DNA of 64,000 nt from an uncultured Oscillospiraceae bacterium. Lineage in GTDB: Bacteria > Bacillota > Clostridia > Oscillospirales > Oscillospiraceae. A program made the translations under genes and the position numbers. A model generated the notes under the pieces. That model saw only the letters and a list, made by a program, of their open reading frames with translations. It was not told where the DNA came from and made no database searches. The DNA is taken from contig CAJUEC010000004.1 of NCBI GenBank assembly GCA_910585155.1, positions 1-64,000 of the forward strand, given 5' to 3'. Positions 23,880-31,891 of this stretch are shown here, one piece after another (position 1 is the stretch's first letter; every line of letters starts with the position of its first letter).

Positions 23880-25106
23880 TCACTGCGCGCCGTTGAACTC
23901 GTCGTAGAACCGATCGTGCACCACCTGCACCGCCCGGTCCGCGTCGCTGCTGTCCACCAGCACCGACACCTTGATCTCACTGGTGGAGATCATGTTGATG
24001 TTGATGCCCGCGTTGAACAGCGCCTCAAACATGGCGGCGGCCACGCCGGGGTTGTTGATCATCCCAGCCCCCACGATGGACACCTTGGCGATGTTGTCCG
24101 ACACGTCGATGTGGTCGAACTCGATGCGGTCCCGGTTCTCCTCCAGCAGCTTCCGGGCCAGGTCCATGTCCCCCTTGGCCACGGTGAAGCTGATGTCCTT
24201 GGTGTCGCTGCGGCCGATGGACTGGAGGATGATGTCCACGTTCACCTTGTTTTTGGCCAGCAGGGAGAAGATTTTAAAGGCGATGCCCGGGGTGTTCTCC
24301 AGGCCCACCAGGGCCAGACGGGCGATATTTTTATCCTTGGCAATGCCGCTGATGTGGGATTTTTCCATAATTTTGACGACCTCCTTAACTTTCGTACCCG
24401 GCTTAGACTCAAAGCTGGACAGCACTTCCAGGTTGACATTATAGCGCTTGGCCATTTCCACCGACCGGTTGTGAAGCACCTGGGCGCCCAGGGTGGCCAG
24501 CTCCAGCATCTCGTCGTAGGTGATCTCGTCCAGCTTGTGGGCGTTGGGCACCAGCCGGGGGTCGGCGGTGTACACGCCGTCCACGTCGGTGAAAATCTGG
24601 CACAGGTTGGCCCCCAGCGAGGCGGCGATGGCCACCGCCGACGTGTCCGACCCGCCCCGGCCCAGGGTGGTGATGTCGTCGTATTTGTTCAGCCCCTGAA
24701 AGCCGGTGACAATGACGATGCGCCGCTTGTCCAGCTCCGCCCGGATCCGCTCGGCCTGCACCCGCTTGATGCGGGCGTTGCCGTAGCCCGAATTGGTGCG
24801 GAACCCCGCCTGCCACCCGGTGAGGGACACCACGGGGAAGCCCAGGGCCTCGATGGCCATGGCGCACAGGGAGCAGGAGATCTGCTCGCCGGTGGACAGC
24901 AGCATGTCCAGCTCCCGCTTGGAGGCGCGGGGGTTGATCTCGGCGGCCTTGTCGATCAGCTCGTCGGTGGTGTCCCCCTGGGCGGACAGCACCGCCACCA
25001 CGCTGTTTCCCTTTTGATAAGTATCGGTGATGATGCGGGCCACGTTGCGCAGCCGCTCCGCGTTCGCCACGGAGGACCCGCCAAATTTTTGTACGATCAG
25101 AGCCAT
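23880..25106 (-). CDS. lysC: Aspartate kinase
   Basis: A 408-residue aspartokinase (from MALIVQKFGGSSVANAERL) that phosphorylates aspartate at the head of lysine, threonine and methionine synthesis. Catalytic motifs: VQKFGGSSVA at the N-terminus, LGRGGSDTSAVAIAASLGA, and DVDGVYTADPRLVPNA. Two ACT domains close the protein (IGRSDTKDISFTVAKGDM; VSIVGAGMINNPGVAAAMFEAL), giving feedback control by an amino acid. A start 12 bp earlier (25118) is also possible. No lysine riboswitch is recognisable upstream. Homoserine dehydrogenase and PheB lie on the same strand beyond the repeat-rich gap. Confidence 0.95.
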   Translation of the reverse strand: MALIVQKFGGSSVANAERLRNVARIITDTYQKGNSVVAVLSAQGDTTDELIDKAAEINPRASKRELDMLLSTGEQISCSLCAMAIEALGFPVVSLTGWQAGFRTNSGYGNARIKRVQAERIRAELDKRRIVIVTGFQGLNKYDDITTLGRGGSDTSAVAIAASLGANLCQIFTDVDGVYTADPRLVPNAHKLDEITYDEMLELATLGAQVLHNRSVEMAKRYNVNLEVLSSFESKPGTKVKEVVKIMEKSHISGIAKDKNIARLALVGLENTPGIAFKIFSLLAKNKVNVDIILQSIGRSDTKDISFTVAKGDMDLARKLLEENRDRIEFDHIDVSDNIAKVSIVGAGMINNPGVAAAMFEALFNAGININMISTSEIKVSVLVDSSDADRAVQVVHDRFYDEFNGAQ

Positions 25107-25383
25107 TGTTTTCTTCATCCTCTCAAGGAGGAAGCGCCGGCCAAACCTGTCTGCCGGTTTGGCTCGGCTCTTCCTATTGGAATTTCCATGCCGTCTGGGA
25201 ACAGCCGGACCTTTTGCCCGGCACTCCATTTTATGCCGCCGGGCAAGAATTCGGTAGGTACTTTCTGCCCGTGCAGAAAGTACCCAAAGACACGCTCGGG
25301 GGGAAAGCCGCCGGTTCGGCTGCGGCCCGCGCGGCGGGCCTTGCTCACAGGCGGCTCTCCCCCTGAGAACCCCCTGATTGCGG

Positions 25384-25685
25384 GGGACCAATTTACGAAA
25401 CGTTCCCCCTAACCCTTCCGGCGCACTAGGCCTTCGAATGCGTTTCTCCATAGGTGCCGCTCAGCCGCTTCCCATTCTCCAATCCACTCCGTGGGTACAG
25501 GACACGTCCCGCGCCTGGGGGGCGGGGTTTTACATCGGGGGCGCAAAACCCCGCCCCCCAGGCGCAGAGTGTGGACCACAGCCCTTCTCGGTGCCGCGCC
25601 CACGGGCGGCAGCCTAATAGGGCGCCCCGCATCCCGACCACCACGCGCCGGAAGGGTCAGCATTCACGTTCCGTAAATTGGTCCC
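25384..25685. repeat. Nested palindromic element (302 bp)
   Basis: Outer arms 25384-25424 and 25645-25685 are 41 bp imperfect inverted repeats (both start GGGACCAATTTACG and end ACCCTTCCGGCGC when read inwards). At the centre, 25511-25531 and 25545-25565 form a perfect 21 bp inverted repeat around a 13-base loop. It encodes nothing convincing and looks like a miniature inverted-repeat element or a large structured RNA. Confidence 0.75.
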
Positions 25686-25789
25686 TTGGGGTACATAGGG
25701 GCCGAGGCCCCTACGCGCACTCTTTGCCTACTTTCTCTTGCGTGAGAGAAAGTAGGCCGCCGGAGGCCGCGCCTCCGCGCTCTATCGGG

Positions 25790-25906
25790 GTCCCCGCAAA
25801 GCCGTCCTTTGGCTTTGTGGGGGAGAGGAGGGGCAACGCAATGAACGAGCTTTCGGCAAAGCCGGAAGCGAGAGATATGAAGTTTGCCCCGACGTTGTCA
25901 CGCTGC
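25790..25906 (-). repeat. Interspersed repeat, copy B
   Basis: From GGGGTCCCCG to the block CGACGTTGTCACGC, this is the inverted counterpart of 7455-7571. The shared blocks include GAGCTTTCGGCAAAGCCG, which itself forms a hairpin (CTTTCGGCAAAG). Confidence 0.6.
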
Positions 25907-26034
25907 GAAGCGGCCAGGGCGCTCGGTCGCTTTCGCTGCGACTCGGGCAAAATACAGATTTGCTCCGCAAATCTTGTTTTTTTGCCCTCGCTCCGCTCCA
26001 AGCACCCTCGCTGTCCGCTTCTCCGCGCTTCTTC

Positions 26035-27261
26035 TCACCCCAGCACCCGCAGGGCGGAGCACACCTCCACCCCAGCCAGCCGCTCCTCCAGCTGGCCCCG
26101 GGTGAGGGCCTGATCCGTGAGGCAGGCCGCCTCGCCGCCGCCGCTCTCCCGGCGGGCCAGCAGCTTGCCGCCCCCCAGCGCGGAGCGCAGCCCCTCCGCC
26201 GGGGCCGCCGCCCGGACATACCAGCGGCTCTTCAGCCCGTCCGCGCCGCCGGCGGCGTTCTCTCCCCCCGGCTCCCAGCACAGGGCCCGGCGGTGACCCA
26301 TGTTCCGGGCCACGTCGATGACGTCCGCCACCACGGCGGAGGCGGTGGGCAGCTTGCCTGCCCCCCGGCCGTAGAACATCACGTCGCCGATGGCGTCCCC
26401 CCGGACGGAGATGGCGTTGAATACGTCCTCCACCCCGGCCAGAGGGTCGGACTCGTCCACCAGATGGGGGGCCACATAGGCGCACACCCGACCGTCCTCC
26501 CTCCGGATGGCCCGGCCCAGCAGCTTGATCTTTTTGCCCGCGCTCTCCGCGTAGTCCACGTCCGCCAGGGTCACCCCGGTGATGCCCTGGGTGGGCACCT
26601 GCTCGGGGCTGATGTGCCGGCCAAAGGCGATGTCCGCCAGGATGCAGATTTTGCGGCAGGCGTCGTGCCCCTCCACGTCGGCGGAGGGGTCCCGCTCGGC
26701 GTAGCCCCGCTCCTGGGCCTCCGCCAGCGCCTCGCCGAAGGTAATCCCCGCCCGGATCATCCGGGTGAGGATATAGTTGGTGGTGCCGTTGAGGATGCCG
26801 TAGATCTCCAGGATCTCGTTGGCCGCCAGACACTGGGACAGGGGCCGGATGATGGGAATGCCCCCCCCCACGCTGGCCTCAAAGAGGTAGCACACCCCCT
26901 TTTCCCGGGCCAGCTGGGTGAGCTCGCACCCCCGGGTGGCCACCAGCTCCTTGTTGGAGGTGACCACGCTCTTGCCCGCCTCCAGAGCCCTCCTGGTGAA
27001 GTCCAGGGCCACCCCGGCCCCGCCGATGGTCTCCACCACGATGTCCACCTCCGGGTCGCTCTCAATGACCCCGAAGTCCTTCACAAACCGGTCCGCGAAG
27101 GGGCTGTCCGGGAAGTCCCGCACATCCAGGATATATTTCAGCCGGATCAGCCCGCCCGCCTTGCGCTCGATGCTGCTCTCGTGCCCGGTGAGCACCTCGG
27201 CCACCCCCGAGCCCACCGTGCCAAAGCCCAAAATCGCCACATTTACCATTGCCGCTGTCAT
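26035..27261 (-). CDS. hom: Homoserine dehydrogenase
   Basis: A 408-residue enzyme reducing aspartate semialdehyde to homoserine. The nucleotide-binding motif is VNVAILGFGTVGSGVAEVL, followed by VVTSNKELVATRG, EASVGGGIPIIRPL, GILNGTTNYILTRM, and DPSADVEGHDACRKICILADIAFG, the catalytic region. The C-terminal 80 residues form a weak ACT-like tail (RWYVRAAAPAEGLRSALGG). ATG 27261 is preceded by AGGAAGGA; the internal ATG at 27249 (MVNVAIL) is the alternative. It follows pheB by 50 bp, a classical clostridial pair. Confidence 0.95.
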   Translation of the reverse strand: MTAAMVNVAILGFGTVGSGVAEVLTGHESSIERKAGGLIRLKYILDVRDFPDSPFADRFVKDFGVIESDPEVDIVVETIGGAGVALDFTRRALEAGKSVVTSNKELVATRGCELTQLAREKGVCYLFEASVGGGIPIIRPLSQCLAANEILEIYGILNGTTNYILTRMIRAGITFGEALAEAQERGYAERDPSADVEGHDACRKICILADIAFGRHISPEQVPTQGITGVTLADVDYAESAGKKIKLLGRAIRREDGRVCAYVAPHLVDESDPLAGVEDVFNAISVRGDAIGDVMFYGRGAGKLPTASAVVADVIDVARNMGHRRALCWEPGGENAAGGADGLKSRWYVRAAAPAEGLRSALGGGKLLARRESGGGEAACLTDQALTRGQLEERLAGVEVCSALRVLG

Positions 27262-27311
27262 TCCTTCCTATTTAAACCGTTTCCTGCTGTTCCAACATTC
27301 ACAGGGCCGCC

Positions 27312-27758
27312 TCAGCCCGCCAGCACCTCGCAGCGGATCACCTCGGGGCGCTCCCGCAGGACGGCCAGCAGCTCCTCCACCCCGGAGGAGAGCCCGCCGG
27401 TCTCCAGTCCCACCGTCACCGCCGCCGCGCCCCCGCCGGGGATGGCCTGATTGATGGTCAGCACGTTTCCTCCCCAGTCCGCCAGCAGGTTGAGCACCGA
27501 GGACAGCGCCCCCGGCTGGTCGCGCAAAAGCATCTGGACGGTGACGACCCCCCCGTGGAGCATGTCCCGAAAGGGCCGCACGGCGTCCTTATACTTGTAA
27601 AACGCGCTGCGGCTGATCCCGGTGCGCCGGGCGGCCCCGTTCACCGTCCGCTCCTCTCCCGTCTCCAGCAGCCGCTTTGCCTCCGCCACCTTTCGGTAGA
27701 CCTCCGGCAGTACGGAGGCCTCCACAATGAAATACTGAGGCTTCGCCTGCTCCATCAT
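27312..27758 (-). CDS. pheB: ACT domain protein PheB (UPF0735)
   Basis: A 148-residue regulator-like protein. The N-terminal half contains a helix-turn-helix-like segment (RTVNGAARRTGISRSAFYKYKDAVRPF); the C-terminal half is an ACT domain (GVVTVQMLLRDQPGALSSVLNLLADWGGNVLTINQAIP) expected to sense an amino acid. It is typically linked to threonine or phenylalanine synthesis genes and here precedes hom. The ribosome site AAAGGAGG lies before tandem ATG codons. Confidence 0.9.
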   Translation of the reverse strand: MMEQAKPQYFIVEASVLPEVYRKVAEAKRLLETGEERTVNGAARRTGISRSAFYKYKDAVRPFRDMLHGGVVTVQMLLRDQPGALSSVLNLLADWGGNVLTINQAIPGGGAAAVTVGLETGGLSSGVEELLAVLRERPEVIRCEVLAG

Positions 27759-27969
27759 GCCGCCTCCTTTTTGGACCCCGGGGCGGCCCGCCCCTCTGTC
27801 CGTGTGCTGCGGTCTATTGTATCACGTCTGCGGACAGATGGCAATCATCCACCCACCTGCTTTTTCAACAAACCTTTTCCCGCTGCCGCCCCGTTCTTGG
27901 GCATATCGTCAAGGTGTCTGAGCAGGCGCGGCCCGCACTTTTCCATCCGCCGGACCGCCGGAGCGGGCA

Positions 27970-28002
27970 AAAAGCCGCCCGGCGGCAAGGGCCGCCGGGC
28001 GG
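27970..28002 (-). terminator. Intrinsic terminator of the class A PBP gene
   Basis: Stem CCGCCCGGCGGC and complement with loop of 4, followed on the minus strand by CTTTTTG, 7 bp after the PBP stop. Confidence 0.85.
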
Positions 28003-28008
28003 TCTGGG

Positions 28009-30852
28009 CTACGGACCTGCGGGGACATAGGCCGGCTCACTGGGCTGCGCGCTGGGGGGGAACAGCCATCCCGGCGGCTCCGCCGTGGGCTCCGGCGACG
28101 GAGGCACGGGGGCGCTGGGCTGGACATAAGGGGGCTCCGTCACCTCCGCGCTGGGGGGAAACAGCCAACCCGGCGGTTCGTCCGTGGGCACAGGGGTGGG
28201 CTCGCCGGTGGGCGGGCCAAAGGGGTCCTCCGACTCAATGGGCCCCGGCGTCTCGGTGGGCACCGGCTCGGATGTGTGCACATAGCACAGCCGCACCTCA
28301 TCCGGCAGCGACTCGTAGTAGCTGAGCAGCGCCATGGTGTCCCCCACGTGGGTGTTGCCCACCTTCTCCCGGGCAAAGTTCACCACATACACCGTCCTGA
28401 CGCTCTCCGCCGGGCAGAACTCCCCGGCCAGGTGGTAATACCCGGTGGCGGCGCCGTTGTTGCCGATGATGGGGCTGTCCACGCAGACGTCCATGGGCAC
28501 ATGGCACTCGCAGTAGTCCTTGGGGGCGTCGGCGGGAAACAGGCGGAAGGACTGGACCCGGCTGCCCCGGATATCGTTCTCGCAGTCGGGAATGGCCAGC
28601 TTGCCGCAGTCCCGGCAGATGGAGTAGGAATTCAGCGTCCCCGGCACGCTGAAGGCCACGTTCTCCTTCCCCTCGTGGAGGATGGCCATCACCTTCTGCC
28701 ACATGGGGATGGAGGGATTGTGATAGTTGTAGTTGATGACCTCGCTGTTGGGGTAGCCTGTCCACACCGCCCCGGTGTAATAGGAGGTGTAGCCGCAGAA
28801 CCAGTAGTCAAAGGTGTTCTGGGTGGTGCCCGTCTTGCCCGCCACGGTCTGGCCGGTGATGCGGGCGGCCGTGCCGGTGCCGGAGGTGACGGCGTTGGAC
28901 AGCATGGAGTTGATATAATAGGCGGTGGTGTCCTTGATGACGTAGTTGGTCCTCTCCACCGGGTCGTTGTCCACCACCACATTCCTGTTGGCGTCCCGGA
29001 TCTCCAGCACGGTGGACGCGTTGGTGAAGGCGCCCCCCCGGGGGAAGGTGGCGAAGGCCGCCGCCATCTCAAAGGTGGACACGCCCTTGGTCAGGCCGCC
29101 CATGGCCAGGGGGCTGCGGTCGATGTCCGAGCTCACCTGCCCATTGCTGTTCTCAAAATAGGGCACCATGGAGGTGATGCCGTAGCGGTTGACCATGAAG
29201 TCGTAGGACGCCTGGGGGGTGACCCGCTCCAGCACCCGCACAGCCACGGTGTTCAGCGACTGGGTCACGCCATGGAGCACCGTGGTCAGCCCCCCGTAGG
29301 TGGGCGTGACGTTGACGGGCCAGGGCTTGCCGTTGAGCTCCTGGGGGCTGTCGTCAATGACGGTGGCGGGGGTGATGAGCCCCATCTCCAGGGCGGGGGA
29401 GTAGACGGACAGGGGCTTAATGGACGAGCCGGGCTGGCGCTTGGTGTCCACCGGGGTGTTCCAGCCCCGGTCCACCGTCTTTTCCTCGGTGCTGCCCATG
29501 GCCACCACCAGGCCGGTGGAGTTGTCCACCACGGAGATGGCGGACATCAGCCGCTGGCCCGTGTTCTTGGAAACCTGGTCCAGGTTCTCCCGGTTGTTGA
29601 ACACCGTGTCCACCGCCGCCTGCACCTCCGGGTCATAGGCGCAGACGATGGACAGCCCGCCGCTGAACACCCGGTCCTTGCACATCTCCCAGCTGAGCTT
29701 GGTACTTTCCTGGAGCAGGGTGATGGCCTCGTCGATGACCGCCTCCACATACCAGGAGTAGCGGGGGGCGGCGGTCTTCTCCCCGCTGTCCTCCGGGTCC
29801 TCGGGGTCGTCCCGCCGGTCCCGGGCGAACACCAGGGGCTGGGCGATGGCCGCGTCCCGCTCCGCCTCGGTGATATAGGCGCCGTCGGGGGAGATCTCCG
29901 GGTCGGCCATCAGCTTCAGGATCAGCTCCTGCCGGGCCTTGTTATACTCCCGGTTGGTCCACACCACGCCGTCGTCGAAATTTTTCCCGCCGCAGGTCTC
30001 ACACTCATCCGGCTTTGTGTTCAAATAGTAATCCTTGCAGTCCTTGCAGGTGTAGCGCACCACATCCACCATGCCGTAGGGGGCGTAGAGGGAGGGGTTG
30101 TTGGTGATGCCCGCCAGACTGGCGCACTCGGCCAGATTCAGGTCCCACACGTCCTTGCCGAAGTAATACTTGGCGGCCGCCTGCACCCCCCGGCAGTTGC
30201 TGCCCATTGAGATATAGTTGAGGTAGAAGGTGAGAATTTCCTCTTTTTTATAGCTGTTTTCCAGGTCCAGGGCGGTGAAGATCTCCCAGATCTTCCGGGT
30301 CACCGTGACGTCGTTATATTCCGTCACGTTTTTGATGAGCTGCTGGGTGATGGTGGAGCCGCCCTGGATGTTGCCGCCGGTGAACATGCGCAGCAGGCCC
30401 GCGGCGGTCCGCCGCCAGTCCACCCCGTGGTGGCTGAGAAAGCGCTTGTCCTCTACGGCGATAAAGGCGTTGATCAGGTCCTCCGGGATGTCCTTGTACT
30501 CCACCAGTTCCCGGTTTTCCAGGCCCGTCAGGGTCTGGAGCTCCACCAGCTCCCCGGTGTTTTTGTCCTCGTAGTAGATGACCGAGTTTTCCTGCATGGA
30601 GTAGTCGGACAGGTCCAGATGGGCCTTGGGCATCACCGACGTTTTGACGTAGACGGCGGCAAAGCACACCATGAGGCAGCCCGTGATGATGCCAACCAGC
30701 AGCAGCGTGCCGATGGCCTGGAGCAGCCGGATGAAGATGGTGAGCACGATGGGACGGCGCCTTCTGCGGCGCTTGCCCTTTGACGCCTGATGCTGCGGGC
30801 CGGCCTGGGGCTCACGGCGGTCAGGGGTGTGATTTTGATTTGTGTCTGCCAT
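28009..30852 (-). CDS. Class A penicillin-binding protein (PBP1A)
   Basis: A 947-residue bifunctional peptidoglycan synthase. A basic N-terminus and one membrane segment (about residues 35-70) precede the transglycosylase domain with catalytic Glu in AVEDKRFLSHHGVDW (E134) and GGSTITQQLIKN. The transpeptidase has SSIK (S477), SLN and KTGTT. Between them, residues 269-287 hold an extra CxxC-x11-CxxC segment (CKDC and CETC), which would sit outside the membrane and is not part of the standard domains. More cysteines occur after the transpeptidase (ICRDCGKLAIPDC, CECHVPMDVC). The tail is Pro/Glu-rich with two EPPGWLFPPSA repeats. Confidence 0.93.
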   Translation of the reverse strand: MADTNQNHTPDRREPQAGPQHQASKGKRRRRRRPIVLTIFIRLLQAIGTLLLVGIITGCLMVCFAAVYVKTSVMPKAHLDLSDYSMQENSVIYYEDKNTGELVELQTLTGLENRELVEYKDIPEDLINAFIAVEDKRFLSHHGVDWRRTAAGLLRMFTGGNIQGGSTITQQLIKNVTEYNDVTVTRKIWEIFTALDLENSYKKEEILTFYLNYISMGSNCRGVQAAAKYYFGKDVWDLNLAECASLAGITNNPSLYAPYGMVDVVRYTCKDCKDYYLNTKPDECETCGGKNFDDGVVWTNREYNKARQELILKLMADPEISPDGAYITEAERDAAIAQPLVFARDRRDDPEDPEDSGEKTAAPRYSWYVEAVIDEAITLLQESTKLSWEMCKDRVFSGGLSIVCAYDPEVQAAVDTVFNNRENLDQVSKNTGQRLMSAISVVDNSTGLVVAMGSTEEKTVDRGWNTPVDTKRQPGSSIKPLSVYSPALEMGLITPATVIDDSPQELNGKPWPVNVTPTYGGLTTVLHGVTQSLNTVAVRVLERVTPQASYDFMVNRYGITSMVPYFENSNGQVSSDIDRSPLAMGGLTKGVSTFEMAAAFATFPRGGAFTNASTVLEIRDANRNVVVDNDPVERTNYVIKDTTAYYINSMLSNAVTSGTGTAARITGQTVAGKTGTTQNTFDYWFCGYTSYYTGAVWTGYPNSEVINYNYHNPSIPMWQKVMAILHEGKENVAFSVPGTLNSYSICRDCGKLAIPDCENDIRGSRVQSFRLFPADAPKDYCECHVPMDVCVDSPIIGNNGAATGYYHLAGEFCPAESVRTVYVVNFAREKVGNTHVGDTMALLSYYESLPDEVRLCYVHTSEPVPTETPGPIESEDPFGPPTGEPTPVPTDEPPGWLFPPSAEVTEPPYVQPSAPVPPSPEPTAEPPGWLFPPSAQPSEPAYVPAGP

Positions 30853-30954
30853 GTTGAGATCCCTCCGATGTATTCAGCCGTCCCCCAATCAAGGGGCACG
30901 CGGGTCCCTCTCTCCCAGGCCCTTCGGCCCCGTGCGCACGGCGCACCTTGGGGT

Positions 30955-30983
30955 ATTATACCATGGCGGCCGGGATTTGTCCA
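30955..30983 (-). promoter_or_regulatory. Sigma-A promoter of the PBP gene
   Basis: Minus-strand -35 TGGACA (30978-30983), 17 bp spacer and -10 TATAAT (30955-30960). Leader of about 100 nt. Confidence 0.7.
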
Positions 30984-31050
30984 CCCTGGTCAATTCGACG
31001 GATTTTTTTGCCGCGACCGGGGAGGCTTCGGGAAAATTTCATCTTCCCTC

Positions 31051-31079
31051 TTGCAATTTTCCCTGCCACCCGTTACAAT
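31051..31079 (+). promoter_or_regulatory. Sigma-A promoter of the DUF1292 gene
   Basis: -35 TTGCAA (31051-31056), 17 bp spacer, -10 TACAAT (31074-31079), followed 46 bp later by the DUF1292 start. Confidence 0.75.
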
Positions 31080-31124
31080 AGAGGCGTAAGGCGGCGCTGC
31101 CGCAGAAGAAGGAGGTCCTGTCCC

Positions 31125-31406
31125 ATGAGCGAGGAGTACGGCCCCGATTTCGTATCGGTCACCGACGACGAGGGCAATGAATTTGAACTGGAGCATCTGG
31201 GCACCCTGGAATACGAGGGCCGCACATACATGGCCTTTGTCCCCGCCGACATGGACGAGGACGACGAGGATTTCGGCCTGGTCCTCCTGCGGGTGATCGA
31301 GCAGGACGGCGAGCAGCTGCTGGCCGACATCGACGACCAGCAGGAGCTGGACGCCGTCTATGAGCGGTTCCTGGAGGAGCTGTTCGAGGACGAGGAAGAG
31401 GAGTAG
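31125..31406 (+). CDS. DUF1292 acidic protein
   Basis: A 93-residue, very acidic cytoplasmic protein (FVSVTDDEGNEFELEHLGTLEYEGRTYMAFVPAD) matching the DUF1292 pattern of YrzB-type proteins, whose function is not established. It ends in a run of Glu/Asp. AAGGAGG lies 9 bp before the ATG. In many Bacillota the family sits next to alaS, ruvX or mltG; that context is absent here. Confidence 0.85.
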   Translation: MSEEYGPDFVSVTDDEGNEFELEHLGTLEYEGRTYMAFVPADMDEDDEDFGLVLLRVIEQDGEQLLADIDDQQELDAVYERFLEELFEDEEEE

Positions 31407-31443
31407 CCCGCTGCTCGCAGCGGCTCGGACGCATTTATATGAT

Positions 31444-31618
31444 ACCCCTGCCGGGTTCTAACTACGTGACCTTGCCCTGTTAAAACCCACATTTTTACTA
31501 CGGGACGCCCCCTCGCGCGGTGGTTCGCAGACCTCCCGGCCCTCTTCGGAGGTACCTGGACGTTGGGAGCGGTAAAACCAAGCGGAGGCAACCCACCTGC
31601 ATGCTTGTGCAGGTTTTT
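31444..31618 (+). ncRNA. ssrS: Candidate 6S RNA (ssrS-like)
   Basis: A non-coding stretch of about 175 nt with its own terminator (stem ACCTGCA/TGCAGGT at 31595-31614, then TTTTT). A -10-like TATGAT lies at 31438-31443. End segments can close on each other (GGGTT near 31456 with AACCC near 31590; TTGCC with GGCAA) around a large internal region, and an internal hairpin ACCTCC/GGAGGT is present: the long interrupted rod expected of 6S RNA, which binds RNA polymerase. The resemblance is structural and from memory of clostridial 6S sequences, so the name is tentative; that it is a transcribed structured RNA is better supported. Confidence 0.5.
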
Positions 31619-31658
31619 AATGGGGCGGCACGGCCACGGCGGGGGTTTTGAGTTCACC

Positions 31659-31692
31659 AGGCGGAAGGGCCGGTCCCTTCCGCCTTTCTATT
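31659..31692 (+). terminator. Intrinsic terminator downstream of the candidate 6S RNA
   Basis: Stem AGGCGGAAGGG and complement, 5-base loop, then TTCTATT. It follows the first terminator by about 45 nt and isolates the next promoter from upstream reading. Confidence 0.75.
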
Positions 31693-31753
31693 GCCCCGCT
31701 CCCCACGTCCCCCATCCCATTTGTAAATTTTCATCCAGGGCGGGAATTTGGCC

Positions 31754-31782
31754 TTGCAACGGCTGTTTTGCCATGCTATAAT
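31754..31782 (+). promoter_or_regulatory. Sigma-A promoter of the foldase gene
   Basis: -35 TTGCAA (31754-31759), 17 bp spacer, extended -10 TGCTATAAT (TATAAT at 31777-31782). Leader of about 100 nt. Confidence 0.8.
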
Positions 31783-31891
31783 GTTTGGCAGCGCCGCGGG
31801 GACCCGCCTTCCGGCGCCCCGCGGCCCCATCAGGCCGGGCCGCGCCCCAGGCCCGCCGCCATTACACGAATACTGAGAGGATTGATATACC

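Larger units (their letters stand above)
25107..26034. repeat. 928-bp repeat-rich non-coding region between lysC and hom
   Basis: No gene is supported here. Contents in order: a 12 bp-stem hairpin at 25257-25284 (GGTACTTTCTGC and complement), the 302 bp nested palindrome 25384-25685, a 13 bp-stem hairpin at 25726-25757 (GCCTACTTTCTCT and complement), and copy B of an interspersed repeat at 25790-25906. Frames that cross it are open only because stops are rare in such GC-rich DNA. Confidence 0.75.

Noticed and set aside
25107..25451. N-terminal extension of aspartate kinase
   Set aside because: The conserved protein starts at MALIVQKFGGSS; the extension lies in a repeat-rich gap and contains Arg/Pro-rich sequence without homology.
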